Source of the DNA: Delftia sp. PS-11
GTDB lineage: Bacteria; Pseudomonadota; Gammaproteobacteria; Burkholderiales; Burkholderiaceae_C
Assembly: GCF_029870285.1 (NCBI RefSeq)
Contig: NZ_JACSYA010000003.1
Span: forward strand, 62,001 to 126,000
Length of the DNA stretch: 64,000 nt
Direction: 5' to 3'
Positions 48,205-57,443 of the stretch are shown one piece after another (the stretch's first letter is position 1; each line of letters starts with the position of its first letter). The notes beneath the pieces are model-generated. The model did not search any database. It was not told the origin of the DNA and saw only the letters and a program-made list of their open reading frames with translations. A program made the position numbers and the translations under genes.

Positions 48205-51200
48205 GCGCTGCAGACACTTTCGCGCCCGCAGGGCAACTGCTGGAGCCGTCGCGCTTTCCGCTGTGGGGCAGCCGGCTCATCGAGGCCAGCGCCGGCACGG
48301 GCAAGACCTGGACGATTGCGGCGCTGTATCTGCGCCTGGTGCTGGGCCATGGCGGACCCGAAGGGGAGGCGGGCTTTGAGCGCCCGCTGATGCCGCCCGA
48401 CATCCTGGTCATGACCTTCACGCGCGCGGCCACGCGCGAGCTGTCCGACCGCATCCGGCGGCGGCTGATCGAGGCGGTGCAATGCTTTCGCGGCGAGGCC
48501 GAGCCTGCTGCGCAGGATGGCTTCCTGCGCGATTTGCGCGATGACCATCCACCGGGTCCCGAGCGCGAGCGGGCAGCCTGGCGGCTGGCCATGGCGGCCG
48601 AGTGCATGGACGATGCGGCCATCCATACCATCGACGCCTGGTGCCAGCGCATGCTGCGCGAGCATGCCTTCGACAGCGGCAACCTGTTCGATGAAACGCT
48701 GGAGCCCGACGAGACCCAGCGCCAGATCGAGGCCGCCCAGGACTACTGGCGCCAGCAGTGCTACCCGCTGTCGGGCGAACTGCTGGACGCCGCACTGCAG
48801 GTCTGGCCCCATGTGGGGGCGCTGGTGGACGACATGCGCGCCCTGCTGCGCGAGCCGCACGGGCCTGGCGCGGGCGAAGGCAGTCTGGGCGAGTGCCTGC
48901 GGCGTGCCATCGAGGAGCGCCAGCACTCCCTGCTGGCGCTGGCCGATGGCTGGGCCGACAAGGCGCAGCGGCTGCAGCACTGGCTCGATGCCCAGATCGA
49001 CGGGCAGGGCGCGCTGTGGGACAAGCGCAAGCTGCAGCCTGCTCGCTACACGGGCTGGCTCAAGGCATTGGCCGACTGGGCGCGCGCGCCGCTGCAGGCG
49101 CCACTGTCCCTGACCGAAGCTGCCTGCCGGCGCCTGAGCCCCGAGGGCATTCTGGAGTGCTTCAAAGGGGCGGCCAGCGACCTGCTGCTGCCCCAGGAGT
49201 TCGACGGGCTGCAGCAGCTGCTGACCGGGCTGGAGCGCCTGCCACCTGTCAATGTGGCGGTGCGCCTGCATGCGGCGGCCTGCGTGCAGCGCCGGCTGGC
49301 CCACCTCAAGCGCCAGGCGGGCACCTTCGGCTTTGCCGACATGCTCCAGCGGCTCGATGCGGCGCTGTCGGGCGGCAACGGCGCGGCGCTGCGCGAGCGC
49401 ATCCTGTCCCAGTATCCGGTCGCGCTGATCGATGAATTCCAGGATACCTCGCCCCTGCAGTACCGCCTGTTCGACCAGATCTACCGCGCGGCGGACAACG
49501 ACCCGCACAGCGCCCTGCTGCTGATCGGCGACCCCAAGCAGTCCATCTATGGCTTTCGCGGCGCCGACATCCACAGCTACCTGCAGGCACGCCACGCCAC
49601 CGAAGGCCGCCACTACGTGCTGGGCACCAACTTCCGCTCCACACAGGCGCTGGTCGGCGCGGTCAACCGCTGGTTCCAGCAGGCCGAGCAGCGGCCCGGC
49701 GAAGGGGCATTCATGTTCCGCCAGGGGACGCACAACCCCCTTCCGTTCGAGCCTGTGCAGGCGCAGGGCCGCCCGGAGCGGCTGCGCACGCGCAACGGCC
49801 CCATGCCTGCGCTGACCGTGGCCTGGGACGCCGGGCGCGACGAGGACACGGGCGCGCCCGAAGCGCTGGCGGCCGACGAGGTGCTGCAGCGCTTTGCCTC
49901 GGCCTGTGCCGAGCAGATCGTGCAGTGGCTGTCCGACAGGCAGGCAGGCTTCGAGCATCCCGATGGCCGGTTCGAACGGCTGCGGCCTGCCGACATCGCG
50001 GTGCTGGTGCGCACCGGCCGCGAGGCCGCTGCCATGCGCGGGCAGCTGCAGGCGCGTGCCGTGGCCTCGGTCTATCTGTCCGACCAGGACTCCGTCTTCG
50101 CCAGCGAGCAGGCGCAGGACCTGCTGTACTGGCTGCGCGCCGTGGCCGCGCCGCGCGACGCACAGGCCGTGCGCGCGGGGCTGGCCACGCGGCTCATCGG
50201 GCTGACGCTGGATGAGCTGGCCTGGCTGGCGGGCGACGAGCAGGCGTTCGATGCGCGCAGCGAACAGCTGCGCGAGCTGCAGGGCGTCTGGCAGCGCCAG
50301 GGCGTGCTGGCCATGCTGCGCCAGACCCTGTACCGGCTGGATCTGCCCGCGCGCTGGCTGCAGGGCGGCGCCATGGGCGGAGAGCGCAGCCTGACCAACT
50401 ACCTGCATCTGGCCGAGCTGCTGCAGACGGCCAGCGCCCGGCTGGAGGGCGAACAGGCCCTGATCCGCTGGCTGGCCACGCAGATCGAGGCGCCGGGCAG
50501 CGGCAGCGAAGAGCAGATCGTGCGCCTGGAAAGCGATGCCGACCTGGTCAAGATCGTCACCGTCCACAAGAGCAAGGGTCTGGAATACCCGCTGGTCTGC
50601 CTGCCATTCGCGGGCAGCCTGCGCCCCGTGGAGCGCGCCCGCACGCCTTACCTGAGCCTGCCATGCAGCGGGCCGCAGGGCGGACGCCGGCTGGTGCTGG
50701 CCTACAGCGACGAGGAGCTGGCCCAGGCCGACCGCGAGCGGCTGCGCGAGGATCTGCGTCTGCTCTACGTGGCGCTGACGCGCCCGCGCCATGCGCTGTG
50801 GCTGGGTCTGGCGCCCTTGCGGCGCGGCAACAGCAAGGCCTGCGTGAACGAGCGGGGCGCAGCCGGCTACCTCATGGGCGGCACCGGGCCGCGCCCGGCC
50901 CAGGGCTGGCGCGATGCCATTCGGCAATGGTGCGAACAGGACAGCCATGTGGCCTGGCATGACCTGGGCGAGACCCCGCCGCAGTGCACGCGCTGGCAGC
51001 CCGATGCCCGGGCCGTCCCGCTGCAGGACGGCGCCATCTACGAGGCCCGCTTCGACACGCGCTGGGGCATCGGCAGCTTTTCGGCCCTGGTGCGCGCCAT
51101 GGCCGCGCCCAGCCTGCCCGTGCTGGCCGTGGCCGCCCAGCGCCCGGCCGAGGACGAACGCGCGCTGGAGCCCGCGCCCGCCAGCGGGCCGGACCTGGCC

Positions 51201-51959
51201 ACGCTGGCAGGCGATGCCTCCCTGGAGACGGCTGCGGTCTGGCACCGCTTTCTGCGCGGGCCCGTGGTCGGCGACTTCGTGCACAAACAGCTCGAATGGC
51301 TGGCCGGGCGGGACTTTGCCCTGCCCGCAGACGGCCAGGGGGGGCTGGCCGAGAGCCTGCTCAGTAGCTGCGAGCGCGCAGGCCGTGGCGAGCAGGCGCG
51401 CGATGTGCTGACCTGGCTGACGGCTGCCGTGCACCAGCCGCTGGCGCCGCTGGGCGTGGCGCTGTCCGGACTGCGGCAGACGCTGCCCGAGATGGAATTC
51501 TGGCTGCCTGCGCGGCAGTTGTCTGCCGAGCGCATCGACCAGCTGTGCCGGCGCTTCATCCTGCCCGGCCATGACCGCCCGGCACTGCCCCAGCGCGCGC
51601 TGCACGGCATGCTCATGGGCTTTGCCGACCTGGTGTTCTGCCACGGTGGCCGCTACTGGGTGCTCGACTACAAAAGCAACCACCTGGGGCCTGATGGCGC
51701 CGCCTACAGCCCCCAGGCCCTGGAGCAGGCCATGCTGCACCATCGCTACGACGTGCAGGCCGCACTCTACCTGCTGGCCCTGCACCGCCTGCTGCGCAGC
51801 CGGCTGGGCACCGCCTACGCACCCCGGCAGCATCTGGGCGGCGCGCTGTACTATTTTCTGCGGGGCATCGATGGCCCGGCCCACGGGCTGCACCATGTCA
51901 TGCCTGAACCGCAGCTGCTGCAGGCGCTCGACGCGCTGCTGGAGGAGGAACCGGCATGA
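48201..51959 (+). CDS. recB: Exonuclease V subunit RecB
   Basis: Helicase-nuclease subunit of RecBCD. The 1252-residue protein has the UvrD-type P-loop EASAGTGKTWTIAALYLRL, Walker B DEFQDTSPLQYRLFDQIY, motif III-like GDPKQSIYGFRGAD, and the late helicase motifs TVHKSKGLEYPLVCLPF and LLYVALTRPRHALW. The C-terminal nuclease domain has GFADLVF and the catalytic LDYKSNHLG with Asp and Lys present. The 4-base overlaps on both sides indicate coupled synthesis of the three subunits. Confidence 0.97.
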   Translation: MSAADTFAPAGQLLEPSRFPLWGSRLIEASAGTGKTWTIAALYLRLVLGHGGPEGEAGFERPLMPPDILVMTFTRAATRELSDRIRRRLIEAVQCFRGEAEPAAQDGFLRDLRDDHPPGPERERAAWRLAMAAECMDDAAIHTIDAWCQRMLREHAFDSGNLFDETLEPDETQRQIEAAQDYWRQQCYPLSGELLDAALQVWPHVGALVDDMRALLREPHGPGAGEGSLGECLRRAIEERQHSLLALADGWADKAQRLQHWLDAQIDGQGALWDKRKLQPARYTGWLKALADWARAPLQAPLSLTEAACRRLSPEGILECFKGAASDLLLPQEFDGLQQLLTGLERLPPVNVAVRLHAAACVQRRLAHLKRQAGTFGFADMLQRLDAALSGGNGAALRERILSQYPVALIDEFQDTSPLQYRLFDQIYRAADNDPHSALLLIGDPKQSIYGFRGADIHSYLQARHATEGRHYVLGTNFRSTQALVGAVNRWFQQAEQRPGEGAFMFRQGTHNPLPFEPVQAQGRPERLRTRNGPMPALTVAWDAGRDEDTGAPEALAADEVLQRFASACAEQIVQWLSDRQAGFEHPDGRFERLRPADIAVLVRTGREAAAMRGQLQARAVASVYLSDQDSVFASEQAQDLLYWLRAVAAPRDAQAVRAGLATRLIGLTLDELAWLAGDEQAFDARSEQLRELQGVWQRQGVLAMLRQTLYRLDLPARWLQGGAMGGERSLTNYLHLAELLQTASARLEGEQALIRWLATQIEAPGSGSEEQIVRLESDADLVKIVTVHKSKGLEYPLVCLPFAGSLRPVERARTPYLSLPCSGPQGGRRLVLAYSDEELAQADRERLREDLRLLYVALTRPRHALWLGLAPLRRGNSKACVNERGAAGYLMGGTGPRPAQGWRDAIRQWCEQDSHVAWHDLGETPPQCTRWQPDARAVPLQDGAIYEARFDTRWGIGSFSALVRAMAAPSLPVLAVAAQRPAEDERALEPAPASGPDLATLAGDASLETAAVWHRFLRGPVVGDFVHKQLEWLAGRDFALPADGQGGLAESLLSSCERAGRGEQARDVLTWLTAAVHQPLAPLGVALSGLRQTLPEMEFWLPARQLSAERIDQLCRRFILPGHDRPALPQRALHGMLMGFADLVFCHGGRYWVLDYKSNHLGPDGAAYSPQALEQAMLHHRYDVQAALYLLALHRLLRSRLGTAYAPRQHLGGALYYFLRGIDGPAHGLHHVMPEPQLLQALDALLEEEPA

Positions 51960-54034
51960 CGCCTCGCCAACGCGCGCGCCCCATGGACCAGGACACGCTG
52001 GACCTGTTCGACGACAAGCCAGCGGCCGATGACATCCTGGCTCTGCTGCGCAGCTATGCCGATGCCGGCCTGCTGCGGCGCCTCGATGCCGCGTTTGCGG
52101 CCTTTGTCGCCCGGCAGGATGCAGCGGCAGAGCCCGCGCTGCTGGTGGCCGCCGCGTTGCTGGCCCAGATGGAAGGGCGCGGCCACAGCTGCCTGCCGCT
52201 GGCGCCGCTGCCCTCGGCCCCCAACGATGTGCTGGCCTGGCCGGCCGAAGCCTTGCCGGCCCAGCAGGCGCTGTGGCGCCTGCTGCCCGCGAGGCTGGAC
52301 GGCTGGGTCCGTGCGCTGCGCGCCAGCCCCGTGGTGCGGGTACTGTCCCACGGCGGCCAGGAGGAGGGCGCTGACACGGGCCAGCCGCTGGTGCTGGCGG
52401 ATGCCCGGGGCAGCGCGCCGCTGCTCTACCTGCGCCGCTACTGGGACTACGAGCGCAGCGTGGCCGCGCAGATCGCGCAGCGCACTGCGCAGGCCGCGCA
52501 TGAATGCGTGGACGAAGTGCTGGCGAGCCAGTGGCTGGACCGGCTGTTCCCTCCTGCCGAGGATGGCGCCGGCCGCGTGGACTGGCAGAAACTGGCCTGC
52601 GCGCTGGCGCTGCGCGGGCGGCTGTCGGTGATCACGGGCGGGCCGGGCACGGGCAAGACCTATACGGCGGCGCGGCTGCTGGCCCTGCTGTTCGCCACGG
52701 CGCCCGATGCGGGCCAGTTGCGCGTGGCCCTGGCCGCTCCCACCGGCAAGGCGGCGGCACGCCTGAAGCAGTCGATTGACACGGCCCTGCTGCAGCTGCA
52801 GGAGGGCATGGGCGGCGAAATGGACCTGGCCGCGCTGGTGCAGCGCATGGGCGCGGCACGCACCCTGCACTCCCTGCTCGGTGCCCGGCCCGATACGCGG
52901 CACTGGGGCCGGCATGCCGGCAGCCCGCTCGATGTCGATGTGCTCATCGTGGACGAAGCCTCGATGGTCCATCTGGAAATGATGTCGGCCCTGCTCGACG
53001 CCCTGCCGCCCGGCGCGCGCCTGGTGTTGCTGGGCGACAAGGACCAGCTGGCATCGGTCGAGGCCGGCGCCGTGCTGGGCGACCTGTGCCGCGACGCGCA
53101 GGCCGGCCGCTATCTGCCCGATACGCTGGACTATGCCTGGCGCGTCGCCGGCCAGCGCCTTGCAGGCACATTCGCCGCGCAGCCCGGCGCTGCGGTACCA
53201 GCCCTGGCCCAGCACACCGTGATGCTGCGCGAAAGCCGGCGTTTCGGCGGCCCCATCGGCCAGCTGGCACTGGCCGTGAACGCGGGCGATGCCTTGCGGG
53301 CCCAGGCCCTGCTCGATGCCGGCGTGCAGGCCGGGCCGCATGCACCCCTGTGGGGACGCCATGGCGGCTCCGTACAGGCGGTGACCGACATGGCCGTGCA
53401 TGGCCGTGGCGGCCATGCCAGCTACGCAGCCTACGCCCAGGCCCTGGGCGAATGGCCCGGCCATGGAGCGGGCGAGGCCGCCCACCAGGCCTGGGCCGCC
53501 GGGGTGCTGCGGGCCTTCGAGCGCTTTCGGCTGCTGTGCGCCGTGCGCGAGGGCGAATGGGGCGTGTCGGGCCTCAACCGCGCCGTGGAGCAGGCACTGG
53601 AGGCTGAAGGCGTGATCCGCCGCAGCGGCGAATGGTATGCAGGCCGTCCCATCATGGTCACGCGCAACGACGCCCAACTGGAGGTCTTCAACGGCGACAT
53701 CGGCATCGCCCTGCCGGCGGCGGCCGCCGGCCAGCCGCTGCGCGTATTCTTCCTGCAGGGCGAGGAACTGCGTTCGGTCGGCGTCAGCCGGCTCGCGCAC
53801 GTGGAAACCGCTTTTGCCATGACCGTGCACAAAAGCCAGGGCTCCGAATTCGAACACACGGCCCTGGTGCTGCCCTCACAGGGCGGCAGCCTGCTGGGGC
53901 GGGAGCTGGTCTACACCGGCATCACGCGCGCGCGCCAGGCCTTCACGCTGTTTTCGCAGGTGCCCGGCCTGCTGGCCTCGTCCGTGGCCAGCCCCACGCG
54001 GCGCGCCAGCGGGCTGCTGCGCTGGCTTGAGTGA
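51956..54034 (+). CDS. recD: Exonuclease V subunit RecD
   Basis: Fast 5'-3' helicase of RecBCD. The 692-residue protein has an N-terminal RecB-contact domain and the P-loop TGGPGTGKTYTAARLLALL near residue 230. Next come Walker B VDVLIVDEASMVHLEMM, LLGDKDQLASVEAGAVLGDL, and the C-terminal MTVHKSQGSEFEHTALVLP and LVYTGITRARQAFTLF. The subunit is complete, so the enzyme should be a full RecBCD and not RecBC alone. The ATG at 51956 overlaps the recB stop. Confidence 0.96.
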   Translation: MTPRQRARPMDQDTLDLFDDKPAADDILALLRSYADAGLLRRLDAAFAAFVARQDAAAEPALLVAAALLAQMEGRGHSCLPLAPLPSAPNDVLAWPAEALPAQQALWRLLPARLDGWVRALRASPVVRVLSHGGQEEGADTGQPLVLADARGSAPLLYLRRYWDYERSVAAQIAQRTAQAAHECVDEVLASQWLDRLFPPAEDGAGRVDWQKLACALALRGRLSVITGGPGTGKTYTAARLLALLFATAPDAGQLRVALAAPTGKAAARLKQSIDTALLQLQEGMGGEMDLAALVQRMGAARTLHSLLGARPDTRHWGRHAGSPLDVDVLIVDEASMVHLEMMSALLDALPPGARLVLLGDKDQLASVEAGAVLGDLCRDAQAGRYLPDTLDYAWRVAGQRLAGTFAAQPGAAVPALAQHTVMLRESRRFGGPIGQLALAVNAGDALRAQALLDAGVQAGPHAPLWGRHGGSVQAVTDMAVHGRGGHASYAAYAQALGEWPGHGAGEAAHQAWAAGVLRAFERFRLLCAVREGEWGVSGLNRAVEQALEAEGVIRRSGEWYAGRPIMVTRNDAQLEVFNGDIGIALPAAAAGQPLRVFFLQGEELRSVGVSRLAHVETAFAMTVHKSQGSEFEHTALVLPSQGGSLLGRELVYTGITRARQAFTLFSQVPGLLASSVASPTRRASGLLRWLE

Positions 54035-54048
54035 CCCCGGCCCCTAAA

Positions 54049-54417
54049 ATGGGGGCCATGTCCCGCCGCCGCCATCCCGTGCTGTCCGCCTGCGCCCGCT
54101 GGGTGCTGGGCGCCTGGCTGTGCGTGGCGCTGGCCTCTGCCCTGTCGCCGCTGGCGCGGGCCGGGGGCTGGGAGCGGCTGTGCTCCGCTGCGGGCGGGCC
54201 GCTGTGGGTGCCTGCCCCGGCGGCTGGCGATGCGGGGCCTGTGGCCGTTCACGGCATGGACTGCCCGCTTTGCCTGCCGCCGCTGGCACCGCCACCGGCG
54301 CAGGCCGGCCCAGGCATGCCGCCTGCCGCGCCCGGTGCCGCGCCTTTGCTGCGCACGGCCCGTGCCTGCGCGGCGGACATGCCGGCGCTGCCGCCTGTGC
54401 GCGCGCCGCCGCAGTGA
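54049..54417 (+). CDS. DUF2946-family small exported protein
   Basis: About 122 residues with an N-terminal signal/anchor helix (VLGAWLCVALASALSPLARA) and the family motif HGMDCPLCLPP (His and two Cys) near residue 75, then a Pro/Ala-rich tail. DUF2946 proteins are often encoded with copper-handling genes, and a copper chaperone gene follows here, so metal binding is likely but inferred. The start is unclear: in-frame GTG 54031 (overlapping recD), ATG 54049 and ATG 54058 are all possible. A TAAAAT at 54045-54050 could be a -10 box, which would make the last ATG nearly leaderless. Confidence 0.7.
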   Translation: MGAMSRRRHPVLSACARWVLGAWLCVALASALSPLARAGGWERLCSAAGGPLWVPAPAAGDAGPVAVHGMDCPLCLPPLAPPPAQAGPGMPPAAPGAAPLLRTARACAADMPALPPVRAPPQ

Positions 54418-54500
54418 TCCACGATGAATTTCCCCCCTTTTTTTGTCTTGCATGCGGCGCAGCCCTGGCTGCCTGCGAATGATCGATTGGAGAAACCGTG

Positions 54501-55007
54501 ATGACACTGCGTCAATGGACCACCCCCTTCCTGATGGCTGCCACCCTGTCCCTGGGCCTGGCCCACGCCCACCCTGATGCTGCCCACGTCAAGGCCGATG
54601 CCGCCTGGGCCCGCGCCAGCGTGCCTGGCCAGCAGGCCACAGGCGCCTTCATGCGCCTGACCGCCGAGGAGCCGCTGCGTCTGGTGGGTGTCGAAACCTC
54701 TGTGGCAGGCGTGGCCGAGGTCCATGAAATGAAGATGGAGGGCGATGTGATGCGCATGCGCGCCATCGACGGGCTGGACCTGCCCAAGGGCGTGCCCGTG
54801 GAGCTCAAGCCCGGCGGCTACCATGTGATGCTGATGCAGCTCAAGGGCCCGCTGCTCAAGGACAGCCAGGTGCCTGTGACCCTGGTGTTCAAGGATGCCA
54901 AGGGTGAGACCTCGCGCCTGAACCTGCAGCTGCCTGTGCGCGCCATGGCGCCCGCAGGCGCCGCGCCTGCCGCAGGCCATGGCGGTCACGCCGGCCACGC
55001 GCACTGA
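54501..55007 (+). CDS. Periplasmic copper chaperone PCu(A)C
   Basis: Copper(I)-binding chaperone of the type that supplies the CuA centre of cytochrome oxidase, acting with Sco proteins. The 168-residue protein has a signal peptide ending at HAHPDA, and the copper ligands in the family arrangement: VHEMKMEGDVMRM (His and Met) and, about 20 residues later, GGYHVMLM (His and Met). A His-rich GHGGHAGHAH tail adds possible metal sites. ATG 54501 is preceded by GGAG at 8 bases. It lies 83 bases after the DUF2946 gene. Confidence 0.92.
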   Translation: MTLRQWTTPFLMAATLSLGLAHAHPDAAHVKADAAWARASVPGQQATGAFMRLTAEEPLRLVGVETSVAGVAEVHEMKMEGDVMRMRAIDGLDLPKGVPVELKPGGYHVMLMQLKGPLLKDSQVPVTLVFKDAKGETSRLNLQLPVRAMAPAGAAPAAGHGGHAGHAH

Positions 55008-55108
55008 TCACGGGCCTGCCTGGGGTGGCGCTGCGCCGCCCCCCGGCAGTGCTTGCGGGTTTGCACGATCCTCTGTGCATGGGACTTGGCGGGCTCCTGG
55101 GTTAAGCT

Positions 55109-55142
55109 GCATGCATGGCCGGCAGATGCCGGCCATGCATGC
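55109..55142. repeat. 15-bp perfect inverted repeat upstream of phaM
   Basis: GCATGCATGGCCGGC and GCCGGCCATGCATGC are exact inverted repeats around a 4-base loop (AGAT), 33 bases before the phaM ATG. The following CATTTCCTTTCC is pyrimidine-rich but not a clean T-run. It may be a terminator for the copper-chaperone gene, an operator, or a 5'-leader hairpin of phaM. Confidence 0.7.
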
Positions 55143-55174
55143 CATTTCCTTTCCTGTCTTGAGCGAGTGCTGCC

Positions 55175-56101
55175 ATGAGTGATGCGTCCCCCTTCGGTTT
55201 CGGCAAGTTCATCCCCGGCTTCGATTTTCTGCAGGGGCTGGCCCAGAGTGCGGGCTCGGCCACGGCACGCCCGCTGGGCAGCCTGCCCCAGTGGGTGGCT
55301 CCCACGGTCAGCATCGAGGAGGTGGACAAGCGCATCTCCGAACTCAAGGCGGTCCAGTTCTGGCTGGAGCAAAACGGCAAGGCGCTGGCCGCCACCATCC
55401 AGGCCCTGGAAGTGCAGCGCATGACGCTGTCCACGCTCAAGGGCATGAACGTCAGCATGGCCGAGCTGGCCCAGTCCTTCCAGTTCCCTGCGGCAGCTGC
55501 CACGGCGGCCACGCGGGATGCGCCAGCGGACCACTCGGGCTGGCCCATGTCATCGGCAGGCCGTGCCAAGCCTGAAAAAGAGCCGGCATCCGCCGAGGCG
55601 CCGGCAGCTTCTGGCAGCCAGCCCCAGGATACCCCTGCGCCAGAAGACAGCGCATCCTCACCCGCGCCGGAACCCGCCCAGGCGGATGCCGTGGGCCAGG
55701 CCATGCAGTGGTGGGGCGCGCTGACCCAGCAGTTCCAGCAGATTGCGGCCAAGGCCATGGCCGAGCCCCTGCCGCCCGAGGCGGTGGCTGCCGCCCAGCG
55801 CGCCACCGGCATGGCCAGCGATTTCGCCAAGGCCACCATGGACCACATGGCGGCGCAGACTGGCGCCTTTGCCGCCCAGGCCGCAAAGGCGCCTGCTTCG
55901 GCTGCGTCAGCGGCAGAGCCTGCTGCCGCGGCCCGCAAAAAACCGGCTGCCAAGGCGTCCCCGACGAAGGCGTCCCCGGCTAAGGCGCCCCCGGCTAAGG
56001 CGCCCCCGACGAAGGCGTCCCCAGCCAAGGCACCAGCAGCCAAGGCGCCTGCGCAGAAGGCTGCAGGCAAGACCGCCCGCAAGACGGTGGCACCCCGCTG
56101 A
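55175..56101 (+). CDS. phaM: PhaM-like polyhydroxyalkanoate granule protein
   Basis: Granule-associated protein that, in Ralstonia/Cupriavidus, activates PHA synthase and ties granules to the nucleoid. The 308-residue product has the family N-terminal domain (about 1-105: FIPGFDFLQGLAQ, VSIEEVDKRISELKAVQFWL, LEVQRMTLSTLKGM). A Pro/Ala-rich linker follows, then a second helical segment (about 170-235, MQWWGALTQQFQQIAAKAM), and a Lys/Ala/Pro-rich histone H1-like tail (about 247-308) suited to DNA binding. The tail contains seven 15-bp repeats. No PHA synthase is in this window. Confidence 0.85.
   Translation: MSDASPFGFGKFIPGFDFLQGLAQSAGSATARPLGSLPQWVAPTVSIEEVDKRISELKAVQFWLEQNGKALAATIQALEVQRMTLSTLKGMNVSMAELAQSFQFPAAAATAATRDAPADHSGWPMSSAGRAKPEKEPASAEAPAASGSQPQDTPAPEDSASSPAPEPAQADAVGQAMQWWGALTQQFQQIAAKAMAEPLPPEAVAAAQRATGMASDFAKATMDHMAAQTGAFAAQAAKAPASAASAAEPAAAARKKPAAKASPTKASPAKAPPAKAPPTKASPAKAPAAKAPAQKAAGKTARKTVAPR
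55952..56056. repeat. Seven 15-bp tandem repeats in the phaM tail
   Basis: Seven units of the form AAGGCGTCCCCGACG, degrading toward the 3' end, encode Lys-Ala-(Ser/Pro/Ala)-Pro/Ala-(Thr/Ala/Gln) pentapeptides at residues 260-294. The first five are nearly identical and could expand or contract in frame, changing the length and charge of the DNA-binding tail. Confidence 0.85.
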
Positions 56102-56147
56102 ATCCGCCAGGCGCGGCGCGCCTGGTCCGTCCAGAAAAGAGGTGGGA

Positions 56148-57374
56148 ATGTCTTTGTTTCCCGTAGGCCATGCGAGCCATGGCGACTGGCGCACGGCGGC
56201 TGATGCGGTGCTGCAGCAGCTGCGCGGGCAGATGGCGGCACCTGGCCATGCGTCTCGGCCCCGCCTGGGCCTGGTGTATTTCTCGCAGGTGCATGCACGC
56301 CATGCCGCGCCGCTGCTGCGGCATCTGGCGCGAGCCCTTCCCCAGGTGGCCGACTGGGCCGGCTGTTCGGCCAGCGGCGTGCTGGCCATGGGCCATGAAT
56401 ACCTGTCCGAGCCGGCACTGGCCGTGATGCTGCTCGATATTCCTGCTGCGCATTACCGGCTGTATTCAGGCCTGGCGCCGCTGCCAGCGCCCGGTGGCGA
56501 GGCAGGCTTTGCCGCCCGCTCGGCCCTGGTCCATGCCCAGGGCGGTCAGCCCGAGCTGGCCGAGCTGCTGTTCGAGCTGTCCGATCGCACCGACTCGGGC
56601 CTGCTGTTCGGTGGCCTGGGCAGCGCGGGCGACGAAGGCGTTGAGGGCGTGCAGATTGCCTGCCGGGCCGAGGATCTGGCGGCATTGCACGCTGGCTCGT
56701 CGGCCGGCATTTTCCGGGGAGGCTTTTCCGGCGTGGCCTGGGGCGATGGCGTGGCTTGCGCCACGGGCATGGCCCAGGGCTGTGTGCCGCTGGGCGAGGG
56801 GCTGGAGATTACCGAGGCGCGCGGCGCTCTGGTGACCGGCCTGGACGGCGATCCTGCCCTGCAGCGCCTGCTGCAGCTGCTGGGCGTGGAACTCGAAGGC
56901 GGCGACTGGCAGCCCGCACTGACCACGGTGCGCTCCACGCTGGCGGCGATTGCGCCTCCGGGCCGTGGCGTGGCCCATGGCGTGCTGACCGAGGAGGCCC
57001 AGGTGCTGACCCTGGTCGGGCTGGACCCCTTGCGCCAGGGCGTGGCGCTGTCCTCTGCGGTCGAGGCGGGGCATTCGGTGATTTTCTGCCGCCGTCAGGC
57101 GCAGACTGCGCGCCAGGAGCTGATGCAACTGGGCGCCGCACTGCGCGAAGCGGCGGAATCCGACGAGGCGCAGGCCGGACCGCGCATCCGTGGGGCGCTC
57201 TACATCAGCTGCCGTGGCCGTGGCAGTGCGCTGTTCGGCGCGCCCGATGCTGAATTGCGCACGCTGCGCCATGCCCTGGGCGATGTGCCGCTGATCGGCT
57301 TCATCGCCGAGGCCGAGATCATGGATGCGCGCCTGCACCGTTTTGCGGGCGTGTTGACGGTGTTCATGGCGTAG
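56148..57374 (+). CDS. FIST-domain protein
   Basis: 408 residues with FIST_N (about 20-230; LGLVYFSQVHARHAAPLLRHL, WAGCSASGVLAMG) and FIST_C (about 235-395; LYISCRGRGSALFGAPDAEL, VPLIGFIAEAEI) and no other domain. FIST proteins are thought to be small-ligand (amino-acid-like) sensors, often attached to signalling modules; this one is soluble and free-standing. The ATG at 56148 has AAGAGGTGGGA upstream; the longer open frame starts inside phaM in another reading frame. It lies 46 bases after phaM and may share its transcript. Confidence 0.85.
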   Translation: MSLFPVGHASHGDWRTAADAVLQQLRGQMAAPGHASRPRLGLVYFSQVHARHAAPLLRHLARALPQVADWAGCSASGVLAMGHEYLSEPALAVMLLDIPAAHYRLYSGLAPLPAPGGEAGFAARSALVHAQGGQPELAELLFELSDRTDSGLLFGGLGSAGDEGVEGVQIACRAEDLAALHAGSSAGIFRGGFSGVAWGDGVACATGMAQGCVPLGEGLEITEARGALVTGLDGDPALQRLLQLLGVELEGGDWQPALTTVRSTLAAIAPPGRGVAHGVLTEEAQVLTLVGLDPLRQGVALSSAVEAGHSVIFCRRQAQTARQELMQLGAALREAAESDEAQAGPRIRGALYISCRGRGSALFGAPDAELRTLRHALGDVPLIGFIAEAEIMDARLHRFAGVLTVFMA

Positions 57375-57403
57375 CAGCGGCAGGCCGCAGCCATGCGCCT
57401 GTC

Positions 57404-57427
57404 CTGGCCCTGAAAAAGAGGGCTGGG
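57404..57427 (-). terminator. Weak hairpin between convergent FIST and CMD genes
   Basis: GCCCT and AGGGC arms enclose an A-rich loop; on the minus strand CTTTTTC lies in the loop, not after the stem. It is the only structure in the 69-base convergent gap and may terminate poorly. Confidence 0.3.
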
Positions 57428-57443
57428 CAGGCGGCGCGGCTGC

